From Sapria himalayana (Eukaryota; Streptophyta; Magnoliopsida; Malpighiales; Rafflesiaceae), in the NCBI GenBank assembly GCA_029783825.1, contig JAREIK010000327.1, positions 40,391 to 104,390 on the forward strand: a stretch of DNA of 64,000 nucleotides, read 5' to 3'. Within the stretch, counting starts at the first letter, position 1. Every line of letters starts with the position of its first letter. Under the pieces are notes generated by a model that saw only the letters and a program-made list of their open reading frames with translations, had not been told where the DNA came from and searched no databases. Of this stretch, positions 14,004 through 29,300 are shown in pieces. Position numbers and translations under genes: made by a program.

Positions 14004-14076
14004 TAGCTCGATACACTGATTCTTGAGATAGATGTGTGCCTCCTTGGAGGTTGCAAGTTCAATCTCCACGAGCTAC
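14004..14076 (+). other. tRNA-like or SINE-head-like segment
   Basis: TAGCTCG at 14004-14010 pairs perfectly with CGAGCTA at 14069-14075, giving a 7-bp stem at tRNA-like distance (72 nt). Immediately before the 3' half, GTTCAATC (14057-14064) resembles a T-loop/B-box. The 5' part resembles a degraded A-box. The T-stem itself pairs poorly, so this is not a functional tRNA. It could be a fossil of a tRNA-derived SINE or chance. No tail or target duplication was identified. Confidence 0.3.
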
Positions 14077-14099
14077 TAAAAAAATTGTCAGGATAACAA

Positions 14100-15220
14100 A
14101 TTATGCCTAATATAGTCATATTTAATTATATAGAGTTTTATATAATTATACAAATATTTATAAATAGTTATACACATATAGTTAAACATAATGTTGTACG
14201 TTGTTATACATGTAATTATAAATATAGTTACTTGTGATTATACATATAGTTACACATCTAATTATACTTATAATTAAACATGTAGGAATATATATTTTTT
14301 CATATAATTATATTTATTTATACATATAGTTATGCATAGGTATAGATATAGTTAAATACATTTTTATATACTAATATATAAAAATGTATATCAAATATAA
14401 ATTGTTACTTATATATTTAAATATATTTATGTATAAAGTTTTTATAGTTATACATATAGTAAATGACAATTAATTATAGTTATATGTTCTTATAGCTATA
14501 GTATATTTAAGTATAAATAGATTTATATATAATTATATTTAATTATACATATAGTTATAAATATGTATGTAGTTAAAGATATAGTTATATATAATGTTTT
14601 TATAGTTATACATATAATAAATTACAATTATATATAGTTATATATTATTATATATAAAATATATTTTGTTAGAAATATAGTTATATAGAATTATACATAT
14701 AGTTATAAAATATTATATAGTTAAAAAATAGGTATATATAGTTAAATATAGTTATAAAAATAGTTTACATAGTTACAAATCTAATTAAATATAGTTATAA
14801 AGAGTTTTATATAGTTATACAAAAATTTATAAATAGTTATACATATATAGTTAAACATATAGTTATATATATGTTGTTATATGTTTTAATTATAATTATA
14901 GTTACATGTGTAATTGCACACATAGTTATACATATAGTTATAAATGTAGTTATACATGTTGTAGATGTAATTAAATATATTTTTTCATGTAATTATATAT
15001 ATTTAGACATATCGTTATGTATAGGTATTAATGTAGATATATACATTTATATATAGTTATATTTTGATATACATATTGTTAAATACATTTATATATAGTT
15101 TTATATTATATATATATATATATATTAAATATATGTTGTTATATTTATATATAGTTATGTATACTATTTTTATAGTTATACATATAGTAAAATACACACA
15201 TATATATTTATGTGTTATTA
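14100..15220. repeat. AT-rich minisatellite built on TATAGTTATACATATAG
   Basis: Dozens of variable copies of ATATAGTTATACATATAGTTA run without clear phase. The unit is close to self-complementary. The same repeat type reappears at about 52020-52350 and 53400-54430 in the second transposon complex, so it appears to belong to the transposons rather than to the host array. Confidence 0.85.
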
Positions 15221-16929
15221 ATCTTGGGATCATCTTATTTACAAAATTTATTATGTAAATATTAAATATGTTATTATATACACACTGCTCACCACATACA
15301 CTAATCCTCTCTTTGTGACTAACACATCCGTGGAAAAATACACAATGGCACAAGCCTGTCTGTGTGGCAAAATAGATTGAAAAAAGACAAACACATCCGT
15401 GTTGAGAACTAGTAAGCCAAGTTTATTGGAGAATATACATAAGCTAGGAAAAATATGAAATTGGAAAAAAAATATTAGAATCAAAACAAACACTACTGCA
15501 TTATGATAAGCAATGAAGAGAAAGGGTAGAGGGCACACCTCAAATCGATAAGAAACTCACGGCTGAAGTAAATACTCTAACTCCACTATTAGGTTTTGTT
15601 TTGATTTATCTGTGTTGAGAAAGAGAGGCAGATGGCACTAGTTAGAGTCTTAGAGTTTTGTCTGGACAACAAGATATGGTTTTTTAAGTTTTAAAATTTC
15701 GTAAATGTTTAAATTTTTAATTAGCAAAACATTTAATAAACAATAAATATATATAAAACATACAGACTCACCTTTTTTTTTACTTAAAAAATTATTTTTA
15801 ATAATTTAATGTGTGTGTAACAAGGCACACATAAAAAACAAACACCTTACAATTTTTAATTATTAAATTGATTAAATAATAAATATATAAATAATTTCAA
15901 AAAATAGATGTTTGGCCTTCCAACTAGAAAAATAAATTAAATGGCTTCAAAATTTGTAAACTTCATATAGCAAGGCACACATGAAAAGATGATTGGTCTT
16001 CAAGCCACACTCCTAAGAATTATAAATACTTTTTATGTTAAAAAATATATAAATATATATATTATATTGTTATAACTTTTTAAGAATTCATATTAATTTT
16101 TATAAATATAATAAGAAATATTCTTAAAGGCTTAAAATTTCATATTAATTGATAAAATTTATAATTTATAAAATTCTAAAAATTACTTAAAGCGAGAAGA
16201 TCATTAAAAAAAGTTATATTAATTATTTTAATAAAGACGGAATATTAAAAGCCAATAGTAAAAATTTTACTCAATTATTTAATTTTTATAAATTTTAGTA
16301 GGGGCAAACATATATGTATTTATTTTTAAATATTAATTTATTTTCTTTTAAATCTAATGAAAAATTTTACATTTTTTTTATAATTCAAAATTTTCAAATT
16401 TTTTTGTAATTATATTTTTAAAAGTTTTTTATAATCATAAAACTATTTTTTTAACATAAAATAATATTAATATTTACTTGTTTATTCGTTAATTCAGATA
16501 TTTTTGTAATTATTTTATATTTAATCATACGAAGAATTAATTTAGTTTTTTATTAATAGAAATTTTAATGTATGTTCATTTATTTTTTAAAATATCTTTT
16601 ATAATTATTATAATTATAGAATTAATTTTTTAATGTATTTTAAATACAAAATTTTAAATTTCTTAATTAATAATTTTAGAATAATTTTTTGTATAATTTT
16701 TTAAAATTTGATAATCATAAAAAATGTTATTTTTGTTCTTATTAATATAATTTTTTTTTGTATTTATATATTTTTAAATGTATTTATTTATAATATCCTA
16801 TTTTAAGATTATATGAAGATAATGTAACTTTCAAGGATCGCTCATCTATAGACCATGATATACATTTAATATACAAAATTAAATAAAATATCAAAATAAA
16901 TAATATATTAAAATAAAGGTAAATCATTA
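15221..16929. other. AT-rich CACTA interior without recognisable gene
   Basis: A slightly less AT-rich pocket at about 15280-15660 contains a 95-codon minus-strand frame with no recognised domain. The rest is very AT-rich with poly-A/T tracts and no supported feature. Confidence 0.5.
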
Positions 16930-17327
16930 AACATTAGCAACTAAAATTATCCCTAGCCCAAATAGCTAGGGAAAAATCCCTAGCTAAATGCATATATTTT
17001 GAGAAAATTAATATTTGAGGAATAATTGTTTGCGAATAAATATAAAATCATAAAAAAAATTAAATAATTATTTAGCTATGGATTTAGATAAGGAAAATAC
17101 TTCGGTAAATCCGTTGCGAAATTTGTAATTTTCTTTGTGCGAAAATCTATGACAATATTAGCTAGGGACAATTTTAAATCAAAAATTTCCATCCCAAATA
17201 CATCACAAATTTATATTTCAATGTAAAATATAAAATTTTTTTCTATTCAATAGCTAAAGCCTTGCTATTTAACTTTGAATTTTTCCATAGCTAAATTTTC
17301 CAAGCTAAACAGACATTTCTTGTACTG
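16930..17327 (-). repeat. 5' subterminal and terminal repeat of the CACTA element
   Basis: It contains CCCTAGCCCAAATAGCTAGG, AAAATCCCTAGCTAAATG and further AGCTA motifs in both orientations, then the terminal ...CATTTCTTGTACTG followed by target CTA. It is counterpart to the left end at 5829. Confidence 0.75.
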
Positions 17328-17330
17328 CTA

Positions 17331-19274
17331 GCTATTTATATATCTATTTGTATATCTTTCTATATGTCTATATGTCTATATGTTTATATATCTATATGTC
17401 CATCAGTCTATCATTCTATTTTGTCTATCTATATGTTTATCTATTTATCTACTTGCATACATATCTATCAATCTATATACCTATATATATATATATATCA
17501 TGTCTATTTGTCAATCAGTTTAAATGTTTATGAGCCATTCAATCTATCAGTCTATCATTCTATCTATCTATCAGTCATTATGTTTATATGTTTATTTGTC
17601 AATGTGTCTAGATTTCTATCTATCTATATATTAATCAATTATTCTATCTTTCTGTCTATATTTCAATCTATCTATTTATCTTTCTATCTATTTATCTATC
17701 TATCTAACTATCTATTTGTCTATTTATCTATCTAATTATCTATAAGTCGATCTGTCTATTATCTATATGCCTATTTGTCTATCTATCTATCTATATGTCT
17801 TTATGTCTATTTGTCTATATGTGTATTTGTCTATGTGTCTATCTGTGTAACTATCTAACTTTCTATCTATCTATTTATCTATCTACCTCTCTATATATCT
17901 AACTATTTATAGATCTATCAATCTTTTTATCTATCTATCAGTCTATTAGTCTATCAGTCTATTAGTCTATCTATCTATCTATGAAACTATATATCTGTCT
18001 ATCATTCTATTTTTTTATCTATTTTTATATCTATTTATTTATCTATCTCTTTATCTAACTATCCGTTTATTAATCTCTATATCTATCTATCTTTCTATTT
18101 GTCTTTTTATATATCTATCTATCTTTCTATCTATTTGTTAATCCGTCTATATATTTAAATAACTATCTATCTATCTATATTTTTATTTGTATATTTATCT
18201 AACTATATATATATATATATCCATTGTCTATATGTCTATATGTCTATCTATTTATCTACCTATCTATCTATCCTATCTATATATCTAGATATCTATCTAT
18301 CTATCATGTATCTATCTATCAGTATATCAATTTATTTATGTGTATATTTATCAATTTGCTTATCTATCTATTTGTTTATTTGTCTATATTTTTATCAATA
18401 TATTTGTCTATCTATATATTTTTCTATCTGCCTATCTGCCTCTCTTCCTATCTATTAATTTTATTATCTATCTATCTATTTGTGTGCATGTATATATATT
18501 TATCTATCTAACTATCTATTTATCTATTTGTCTATCTATCTATCTATCTATCTATTTGTTTATATATTTTTTATCTAGCTGTATATATATCTACTGGTCA
18601 ACTTGTCAACCTATATACCAACTATCTGTCCATCTATCTATCTTTCTATATTTCTATCTATCTTTCTATATTTCTATTTATCAATTAGTATATGTGTATA
18701 TCTATTTATCTGTCTATCTATCTATCTATCGGTCTATCTGTTTGTATGTTTGTCTATCTATCTTTCTATCTTAATGTCTATATATCTATTTGTCTATCAA
18801 TCTATCTTTCTATCTATTTATATGTCTATTAGTTTATTTATCTATCTCTATCATTCATTCATTTTATCTATCAATCTATCAATTTTTCTATCTTCTAACT
18901 ATCTTTATTTCTGCCTATCTATGTATCTATCTATATATCTATCAATCAATCAATCATTCAATCAATCAATTAATCAATCAATCTATCTATCTAACTATCT
19001 ATATGTCTCTCTGTCTATCTATATATCTATCTATTTTTCAATAAACCAATGTGTTTATCAATCAATCATTCTATCTATCTATCAGTTTATCTGTGTATCT
19101 TTCTAAATATTTATTTGTTGATCCTTCTATCTGCCTATCTATCTATCTATCCATTTGTTAATCTTTCTATATGTCAATCGATCTATTTGACTATTTATTA
19201 ATATGTCTATCTATCAATCTCTCTATCTATTTATTTGTCTAGCTATCTATCTATTTATCTATCTTTCTTTCATT

Positions 19275-19316
<42 letters not shown>

Positions 19317-19453
19317 ATCAATCAATCTATCTATCTATCTATTTATCTATCTGTCTGTCTATTTATCTTTATGTCTATTAGCCTTTCTATCTATTCATCT
19401 ATCTATGTATCTTAAAATTTGTCTCTCTATTCCTATATCTATATGACTATAGG

Positions 19454-19492
<39 letters not shown>

Positions 19493-20010
19493 ATCTATTT
19501 ATCAAGGTGTCTATGTGTGTATCTATCTATTTATATATCTATATATCTATCTGTATATTTGTAAATCTGTCTAAAAATGTATGTGTCTATATATCTATCT
19601 AATTAAATATCTATCACTAAATTGATCTATATGTCTATCTGTCTATTAGTATTTCTATCTATTTATCTATCTATCATTCTATTAGTCTATCAGATGATTT
19701 GATTATTATTCTATCTGTATATTTATCTATATGTATATATATCTATCTATCTATTTGTTTATCTATCTATCAATCTATCTATGTGTCTATCTGTCTATCT
19801 ATTTATATATCTATCAAACTATCTGTTTATCTATCTATCTATCTATCTATTAATTTGGCAATCAATCAATCAATCTATCTATCTATCTCTCTATCTATTT
19901 ATTTTCCTATCTATCTATCTATCTATATAATAGTCTTTATATCTACTATCTATCTATATACTTGTCTATCTATTGATCTATTTATATGTCAATTTTTTTA
20001 TCTATCTAAT

Positions 20011-20045
<35 letters not shown>

Positions 20046-20955
20046 GTTGATCTATCTATCTATTTATTTGTCTATCTGTTTATTTATATTTATGTCGATT
20101 TATCAATATTTCTGCTTATTTATCTAGATTTCTATATATATTTCTATCTATATACCTATCTATGTACCTATCAACCTATCTATCTATGTATCTATTTATT
20201 TGTCTAACTATCTTGCCTATCTATTTATTAGTCTATCAACTTGTCTATCTTTTAATTTTTCAATCTATGTTTCTGACTATTTGTCAATCTATCTATATGT
20301 CTATCTATCTATATGTCTATCTATCTATATGTATAACTATATATCTTTCTTTCAGTCTATCTATCTATCTATCTATATGTTTATATATCTATATATCTAT
20401 CAATCATTCTATCATTTTATGATTCTATTTGTCTATAAATATTTTTATCTATTTAACTAACTATCTATCTGTCTATATATCTATATATCTGTCTCTCTGC
20501 CTATCTATCTATCTATCTACATTGTATTTGTCAATATGTCTATCTGTTATATGTCTTTATGTTATACTATTTATATATATATATATATCTATCTGTCTAT
20601 ATGTATAATTATCTTAATGTGTATCTGTGTGTATATCTATCTAACTATTTATCTATATATCTATTTATCTATAAGTCTATCTTTCTATCTATCTATTGGT
20701 CTATCTATCTATTAGTCTTTCTATCTATGTATTTATCAATCTATGTATCAATTTGTCTATCTGGTTATCTTTCTATCTTTAATATCTATCTATCTGTTTA
20801 TCTATCTATCTATCTATCTGTAGGTCTCTCTATCTATCAATGTATCAATAAATCAACCAATCTTTCTATCAATCAATCAATCTTTCTATCTATATATTTA
20901 TCTATCGATTTATCTCTTTATTTATCTATCTATCTATTTATCTTTTTATCTATCT

Positions 20956-20995
<40 letters not shown>

Positions 20996-21609
20996 ATCTA
21001 TCAATCTCTCTCTCTATCTATCTATCTACCTATATAACTATCTATCATTCTAATAATTTAATTATTTATCTGTCTATTTTTTGTCTATATATCTATCAAT
21101 TTGTTTATCTTTTTATCTATCAATCTATCTATCTTATTATCTTATTATCTACTAATCTGTTTTTTTATTTATCTATTTATATATTTGTCTATTTGTCTAT
21201 ATGTCTATCTTTCTATCCATTTAGCTATCTATATATCTGTCAATCCTTCTATCTATCTATCATTCATATATCTATTTTTTATATATATCTATCTATCATT
21301 CTATCATTCTATCTGTCTATCTATTTATCAATCTATCTACTTGCCTTCGATCTATTTATATATATATCTATCTTTATATCTAAATATCTATCTATATATC
21401 TTTTTATATATCTATCTAACTATCTATCTCTTTATCTATTTATCAATCTATATATCTATCTATCTGTATATATGTCTATCTATCTATATGTTTATCTATC
21501 AATATGTCTATATATCTATCTTTCTATCTATATATCTGTCTATCTAGTTATCTATCAATCATTTTATATGTCTATATGTCTATCCATCTATCTATCTATC
21601 TTTTTATTT

Positions 21610-21655
<46 letters not shown>

Positions 21656-22629
21656 ATTGATGTATCAATAAATCAATCTATCTATTTATCTATCTATATG
21701 TATGTATATCTATTTATCTATCTATTTATCTATCAAGTTTTCAATCAATCTATATGTCTATCTATCAATCTATCTAACTATCAATTTGTCTACCTGTTTA
21801 TTTGTATATCTTTATCTCTATTTTTATATCTATCTTTCTATCCATCTATATTTCTATCTATTTATATGTTCATCTATCAATAAGTATATTTGTATATCTA
21901 TCTATTTGTCTATCTTACAATCTGTCTATCTGTCTATGTGTCTATCTCTCTATTTATCTACCTAACTATATATACACACACACACACATATATATATCTT
22001 TTTGTCTATATATTTATCTGTCTATATGTATTTTTCTTTATTTGTTATATCTATCTATCTATCTAACATTCTATATATCTATATTTTAATCAAATAATCA
22101 ACAAATCTAACTATAGATCTTTGTATTTATCTATCTATATATTTAACTATTTATCTATCTATCTACTTATCTATTTATTTATCTATCTATATATCTATCT
22201 ACCTATCTACTTATCTATCCTTCTATCTATCTATCTATCTATCTACCTACCTACCTACCTACTAATTTATCAATAATATATCCATCTATGTATCTATCTA
22301 TCTATCTCTCTATCTATCAACCTGTCTATCTATCTACCTATTTCTATGTCAATCTTTCTAAAAATTTGTCTATAATTCTATATGTCAATTTGTCTATCTA
22401 CCTAATTGTCAAACTATCTATCTATCTATATATCAAACATACTCTTTACCTATTTATCTATTTGTCTATCTATCTATTTGTCTATATTTACATCTATTTG
22501 TCTATTTATCTGTTTATCTTTCTATCTGCCTATCTGTCTATATGTTTATCTATCTATCTATCATTATATCATTTTATATGTTTATCTATTTATTATCTAT
22601 TTATCTACTTGCCAATCTATTGATCAATG

Positions 22630-22664
<35 letters not shown>

Positions 22665-22855
22665 CTATCTATCTATCTATAAATCTATCTATCTGTCTGT
22701 CTGACTGTCTATCTATCTATTAGTTTATTTGTTTATCAGTCATTCAGTGTAATTTTTTATAACTCTATATATCTATGAGTATATATGTCTTTATGTTTAT
22801 CTATCTAGTTGTCTATCTAGTTGTCAATCTATGTATCTATCTATCTATCTATCTA
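17331..22855 (+). repeat. Degenerate TATC array, block 2
   Basis: It continues the array interrupted by the CACTA element, on the same strand. TA runs are embedded near 19280, 20015, 20965 and 21615, and TACC runs near 22245. It stops being TATC at about 22855, where the sequence turns into GATA within a few bases. Confidence 0.95.
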
Positions 22856-23127
22856 TAGACAGATATATAAATAGTTAGATAGACAACTAGATAAGTAGAA
22901 AGATAGACATAAACATATAGACATAGATAGGCATAGAGATAACCAGATAGATATACATATAAATTTAAAAATTGATAGAATATTGATAAATAGTTTAATA
23001 AATAGATAGATTGATAGATTGACATATTGATAGATTGATTGATTGTCAAATTGAATGAAAAATTGACAAATTGAAAAATTGATAGACATATAGATATACA
23101 GAATGAGAGACATATACAGAGAGAGAG

Positions 23128-23158
<31 letters not shown>

Positions 23159-26100
23159 GAAAGATAGATAATAGTCAGATTTTTAGATAGATAGATCGGA
23201 ATTTTATTAGACAAAAAGATGGACAAATACATAAACAGATAGATAGATAGATAGATATATATATAGCTAGATATATTTTGATAGATAGATAGAAAGATAT
23301 TTAGAAAGATAAATAGATAGATAGATAGATACATAGATGGATTTATACAAAGAATGATGGTCAGATAGATAGACAATCTGATAGACAATTTGATAGACAC
23401 AAAGATAGATAAATAGATATACACATAGATAGACAAATAGAAAGATAGATTATTAGTTCTATAGATAGATGAATAGATAGATAGGTATATAGAAAGATAG
23501 TTAGATACATAGATTGATAGATAGATAGAATGGTAGATATATAGACAAATAGATATATTAATAGATAGATTAATATTTACATATCGATAGACCAAAATAT
23601 AGACAGATAGATACATAGATGAAATGATACAAAGAAAGAAAGAAAGATATATAGATAAATATATAGATTGAAAGATATATTGTTAGACATAATGAACTAA
23701 GGATAGTTAGATAGATAGATAGAAAGAAATACATACAGATAGAAAAATAGACATATAGATAGATAAATATATAAGCAGATATATAGATAGATAGATTTAT
23801 TGATTGATTGAGAAATATATAGACATGAAGATTGATAGATAGACAGACAGACAAATAGATAGATAGATTTATAAAAAGATAGACAAATATATTGATAGAG
23901 AGATACTTAGTTAGAAATAAAGAAATATAAATAGATAGATAGGTAGATAGATAAATAGACATTGTAACAAACAGACAGACAGATAGATAGGTAGATACAT
24001 ATATAGACCAATAGTTATATATAAAAAAATACGATAAATAAAAGATAAATAGAAAGATAGATAGTCAAATAGACAAAAAGAAAGACTGATAGATATACAG
24101 ACATACATATAGATAGATAGATCGACTGGTAAATAGATAAATAGAAAGATAGACAGATAGAAAAATTGATTGATTTATTGATTGATATACAAATAGATAA
24201 ACAGATAGATAAATAGAGAGACAGACAGATAGAAAGAAAGTCTAATAGAATCACAGATAAAAAGTTAGACAAATAGAGAGATAGAGAGATAGAAAGATGA
24301 TTAAATAGACAAATAGAATGATAGATATATAGATAGTTAGAGAGATTAATAGATTGATTAATATATAGATAGGTAGATAAATATATAGACAGATGGATAG
24401 ACAGATTGACATATAGATGTATGATAGTTTGATAGAGAGATTGATAGATAGATAGAGATAGATAAAAAGATTGATAGACATATAGATAGAAAAAATGATA
24501 TAGACAAACATATAGATAGATAAATAGATAGATAAACATATAGATAGATAGATATATAGTTAAATAGAAAGATAGATAGGGAGATAGATAAATAGATAGG
24601 GAGATAGACAAATAGATAAACAAATAAATCTATATAAATATAGATAGATAGATAAAATGATAGATAGATAGATAGATAGACAAATAGATAGATAGATAAT
24701 ATACATATAGATATATATAAATATTAATTGATAGATGGATAGAAATAAAGATAGACAAATTGATATACAAATCAATAAATAGATAGATAGATAGCTAATA
24801 TACAGATAGATACACATATAGACAGAAAGATAATTAGATAGATAGATAGATAGATAGACAAATAAATAGAAAGATCTAAAGACAAAAACATATATAGATA
24901 AATAGACAGATTAATAGAAAGATTGATAGACAGATAGATAGATAGTTTGATACACAGATTGATAAATAGATATTATGATTGATTCATAGATAAAATGATA
25001 TATAGAGAGACTAATAGATAGAAAAACAGACAAATAAATATTTAGAGAAGTAGATAGATAGGTAGATAGACAAACAGGCAGATAGTCATAAAGAAATAAA
25101 TATAGATGATAGAATGATTGGTAGATTGATTGATAAAAAGATAAATAAACAGATATATATACATCGATACACACACACACATAGATAGATAGTTAGAGAT
25201 ACAAAATGATAAATTTATAGATTATTAAATTGATAGATGATAGATAGACAGATAAACAAATAGATAAACATATAGATATAAAAAAAGAAACATAGATAGA
25301 GAGACAGATTGATAGTTTGATTGGTAGATAGGTAGATATATTTATATATAAATTGATATATATATTGATAGATAGATTATTAGATAGATTGATTAATTGA
25401 TAGATAAAAATATAGAAAGATATACAAAAAGATAGACAAATAGATAGAGAGATGGATAGATAGATATATAGACAATCAGATAGATATATTGATAAATAAA
25501 GAGATAGATAGATAGATAGATAGATTTATAGACAGACAAACAGACATATAGATAGATACATAGATACACTAGTAGATAGTCAAATAAATAAACACATAAA
25601 TAGATAAAAATATAGTTAGATAGATACATAGAAAGATAGATTGATAGATTGACATAATGATAAACAGATAGACAAATAGATAGATAGACACATAGATACA
25701 TAGATAGACACATAGATACATAGATAGATAGATAGATATATAGATTGACATTTAAATAAAAAGATAGATAGATAGATAGACAAATAGATAGATAGATTGA
25801 TTGAAAAAAAGATAGATAGATTTATAGATATGTAGATAGATAGACAAATATATAGAAAGAGAGATAGACAAATATATAAATAGATAGATAGACAGATAGA
25901 CATATAGACCAATATAAAGACAAATACATAGATAAATAAAAGGACAGATTGATATATAGATTTATAGACAAATAGATAGACAAATATTTAAAAAATTAGA
26001 TAGATGGTTTCGATAAAAGATTAATAGATATATTGATTGACAAATTGATAGATAGATAATTAGATTTTTTGATAAATAGATAGATAGATAGACAAATAGA

Positions 26101-26276
26101 TAGATATATAAATCAAAAAATTATTAGACAGATAGAAAGATTTATAGATAGACAGATAGATATACTGATTGATATACATTTAGATAGACAGATAGATAGA
26201 ATATAGATAGAGAAATAGATAGATAGTTAGATAGACAAGTAGATAGGAACAAAATTAGATGGTTAAATAAATAGAT

Positions 26277-26315
<39 letters not shown>

Positions 26316-29300
26316 AATATATAGATAGATAGATCGAGATATTGGTATAAAGAAAGAAAGATAGATAGATAGATATATAGATAGATATATAAATAGGCAA
26401 GTAGATATATAGATAGATAGATAGATAAGTAGATAACTTGTTATATAGATATACAGATAGATAGACATCAAGATAAACAGATAAAACAACAAATAATTAC
26501 TAAAATAGATAGATAGACTAGTAAGTATTCAGCAAGGGAGACAATCAAATTAGTAGGCATACATAAAGATAGACAAACAAACAAATATACTCATAAATTG
26601 ATAGAAAAATAGACAAATACACAAATAGACAAATAGACAAACTTATAAACAAATAGATAGATAGACAGACAGACAGATAGATAGATAGATAGAAATATAT
26701 ATAATTTGATAGACAGATTGATAGACTGTTAGATAGAAAAATTGATAGATAAATAAATTGATAGTTAGATAAATAGATAAATAGAAAGATAGATAGATAG
26801 GTTGATAAATAGAATGATATACAAATTGATAGATTGGTTGATATACATATTGATAGACAAACTGATAGATATATTGATAAATAGATAAATAGATAGATTG
26901 ATATATTGATAAAAAGATAGATAAAAAGATAGATAGATAGACAGAAAGATAAATAGATAGATACACAATTAAATAGACAAATAGATAGACCAATAGATAG
27001 ATAGATATATAAATATATTATTAGACTGATATATAGATATATATATAGAAAGATAGATAGATAGGTAGATAGATAGACATATAGATAGACAGATAGATAT
27101 ACATATAGATAGATATATATATAGAAATATAGAAATATAGATAGATAGAGTGATAAACAAACATATAGATATACAAATCCATAGATAGATAAATAGATAA
27201 ATAAATAAATAGACATACATACACATAGAGAGAGAGAGAGATATATATATATATATAAATAGATAGATACAAAGAAAAGTATACAAATAGATAGATAGAT
27301 AGATAGAAAGTCTAATAGAATCACATATAGAAAGTTAGACAAATATAGAGAAAGAGAGTTAGATAGATTATTAGATAGATAGAATGATAGCTAGATAGAT
27401 AGTTAGATAGATTAATAGATTGATTAATAGATAGATAGATTGATACACAAATATATAGACAGTTGGATAGACAGATTTATAGAAAGATTGAGATAGATAA
27501 AAAGATTGATAAGTAGATAGATAGATAGGTGGGTAGGTAGATAGATAGACATAAATTTAGATAGAGAAATAGATAGATAGACATATAGATAGATAGATAA
27601 ATATATAAACAAATAAAAAGATAAATAAGAGATAGATAAATAGATAGATAGTTATACAAATAGATAAACTAATAAATCAATATAAATATAAATAGATAGA
27701 TATACATAATGATAGATATAAAGATAGATATAGATATAGACATATAGATAAACAAATAGGTAGATAGATAGATAGATTGATTGACATATAGATAGACAGA
27801 TAGATAAATAGATAGATAGATATATAGAAATATAGATAGATAGATAGATAGACAGACAAATAGATATACAAATAGATAAATAGATAGATAGAGAGATAGA
27901 CAAATAAATAGAAAGATAGAAAGACAAAAAAATATATAGATAAATTGATAGATTGATAAAAAGATTGATAGACAGATATATAGACTGATAGATAGATGGA
28001 TTGATAAAAGATTGATAGATATATTATAGACAGGTTGATAGATAGATTGATAAATAGTTTGATACATAGATAGATAGATAGATAATAAGATTGATTCATA
28101 GATAAATTGATATATAGACAAAAAGATATATAGAAAGACTAATAGATAGACAGATAGATAGATAAATAAATAGATAGATAGAAAGATTGATAAATAAATA
28201 AACAGATTGACAGACAGATATAAAGATATATAGATGATAGAATGATTGATAGATTGATTGATAAATAGATAAATAGATAGATAGATATATATATATATAT
28301 ATTCACACACACACACACTCACTCACACACACACAACACATAGATTGAGACACAAAATGATAAATTTATCAATAGATAAATTAATAGATAGATAGATAGA
28401 CAGAAAATAGATAAATAGATAGATAGATAGATAGACAAATAGATAGTTAAACAGATAGACATAAAAAAAGAAACTAGATAGATAGACAAATTGATAGATT
28501 GATTGGTAGATAGATAGATAGATTTATATATATATATTGATATATAGATTGATAGACATATTTAAAGATAGATTGATAGACGTAAAGATATATTGATTAA
28601 TAGATAGATTAAAAGATTGAAAGATATACAAAAAGATAGACAAATAGATAGAGAGATAGATAGACAAATATATAGACAAACACACAGATATATAGATAAA
28701 TAAATAGATAGATAGATAGACAGATAGAAATATATAAATATAAACACACCTTCAGATAGATAGATAGATAGATATATATATATAGATAGATAGACATATA
28801 GATAGGCAAATAGATAGATAGATAATAATATAGTTAGATAGATACATAGAAATACAGATAGATAGATAGACATAATGATAGACAGATTAACAAAATGATA
28901 GATAGGAATAGAAAGATTGATAGATAGATACATAAATAGACATATATACATATTATTAGAAAGTTATATAAATAGATAGACAGACAAACTTATAGATAGA
29001 TAGATAGATAGACATATATTCATATAGATAGATAGGTATTTAGGCAGATAAAAAGATAGATAGATCGATAGGCAAAAAGTCTAATAGATGGAAAGATAGA
29101 TAAACACATAGAAGCATAGGCAAATAGATAGATAGACTAATGAATAATACACTAATTGACAAAACACATATAGATTATTAGATAGATATGTAAATATAAA
29201 GTAAGTTTGCTAGATATAAAGATAAATATATAGATACATAGATATATAGATTAATAGATTTATAGAAACACAGATAAACAGATAGATAGATTGATTGAAA

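Larger units (their letters stand above)
5829..17327 (-). mobile_element. CACTA (En/Spm superfamily) DNA transposon, both ends present
   Basis: The left end begins CACTATAAGAAAATACCC. The right end read inward begins CAGTACAAGAAATG, so the two share CA.TA.AAGAAA. Both ends are bordered by CTA (5826-5828 and 17328-17330), the 3-bp target duplication typical of this superfamily. The element is about 11.5 kb and interrupts a TATC array that resumes on the same strand after it. Both ends carry repeated motifs of the type AGCTAGGGAAAA/TTTTCCCTAGCT, as expected for transposase-binding subterminal repeats. Transposase remnants lie on the minus strand in canonical domain order, so the 3' end of the element is at 5829. 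All coding parts carry stops and frameshifts, so it cannot encode its own transposase. The right TIR has G for C at its third base. Confidence 0.85.

Noticed and set aside
15251..15538. 95-codon minus-strand frame with hydrophobic stretches
   Set aside because: No motif, no second copy, and typical of chance frames in AT-rich DNA.
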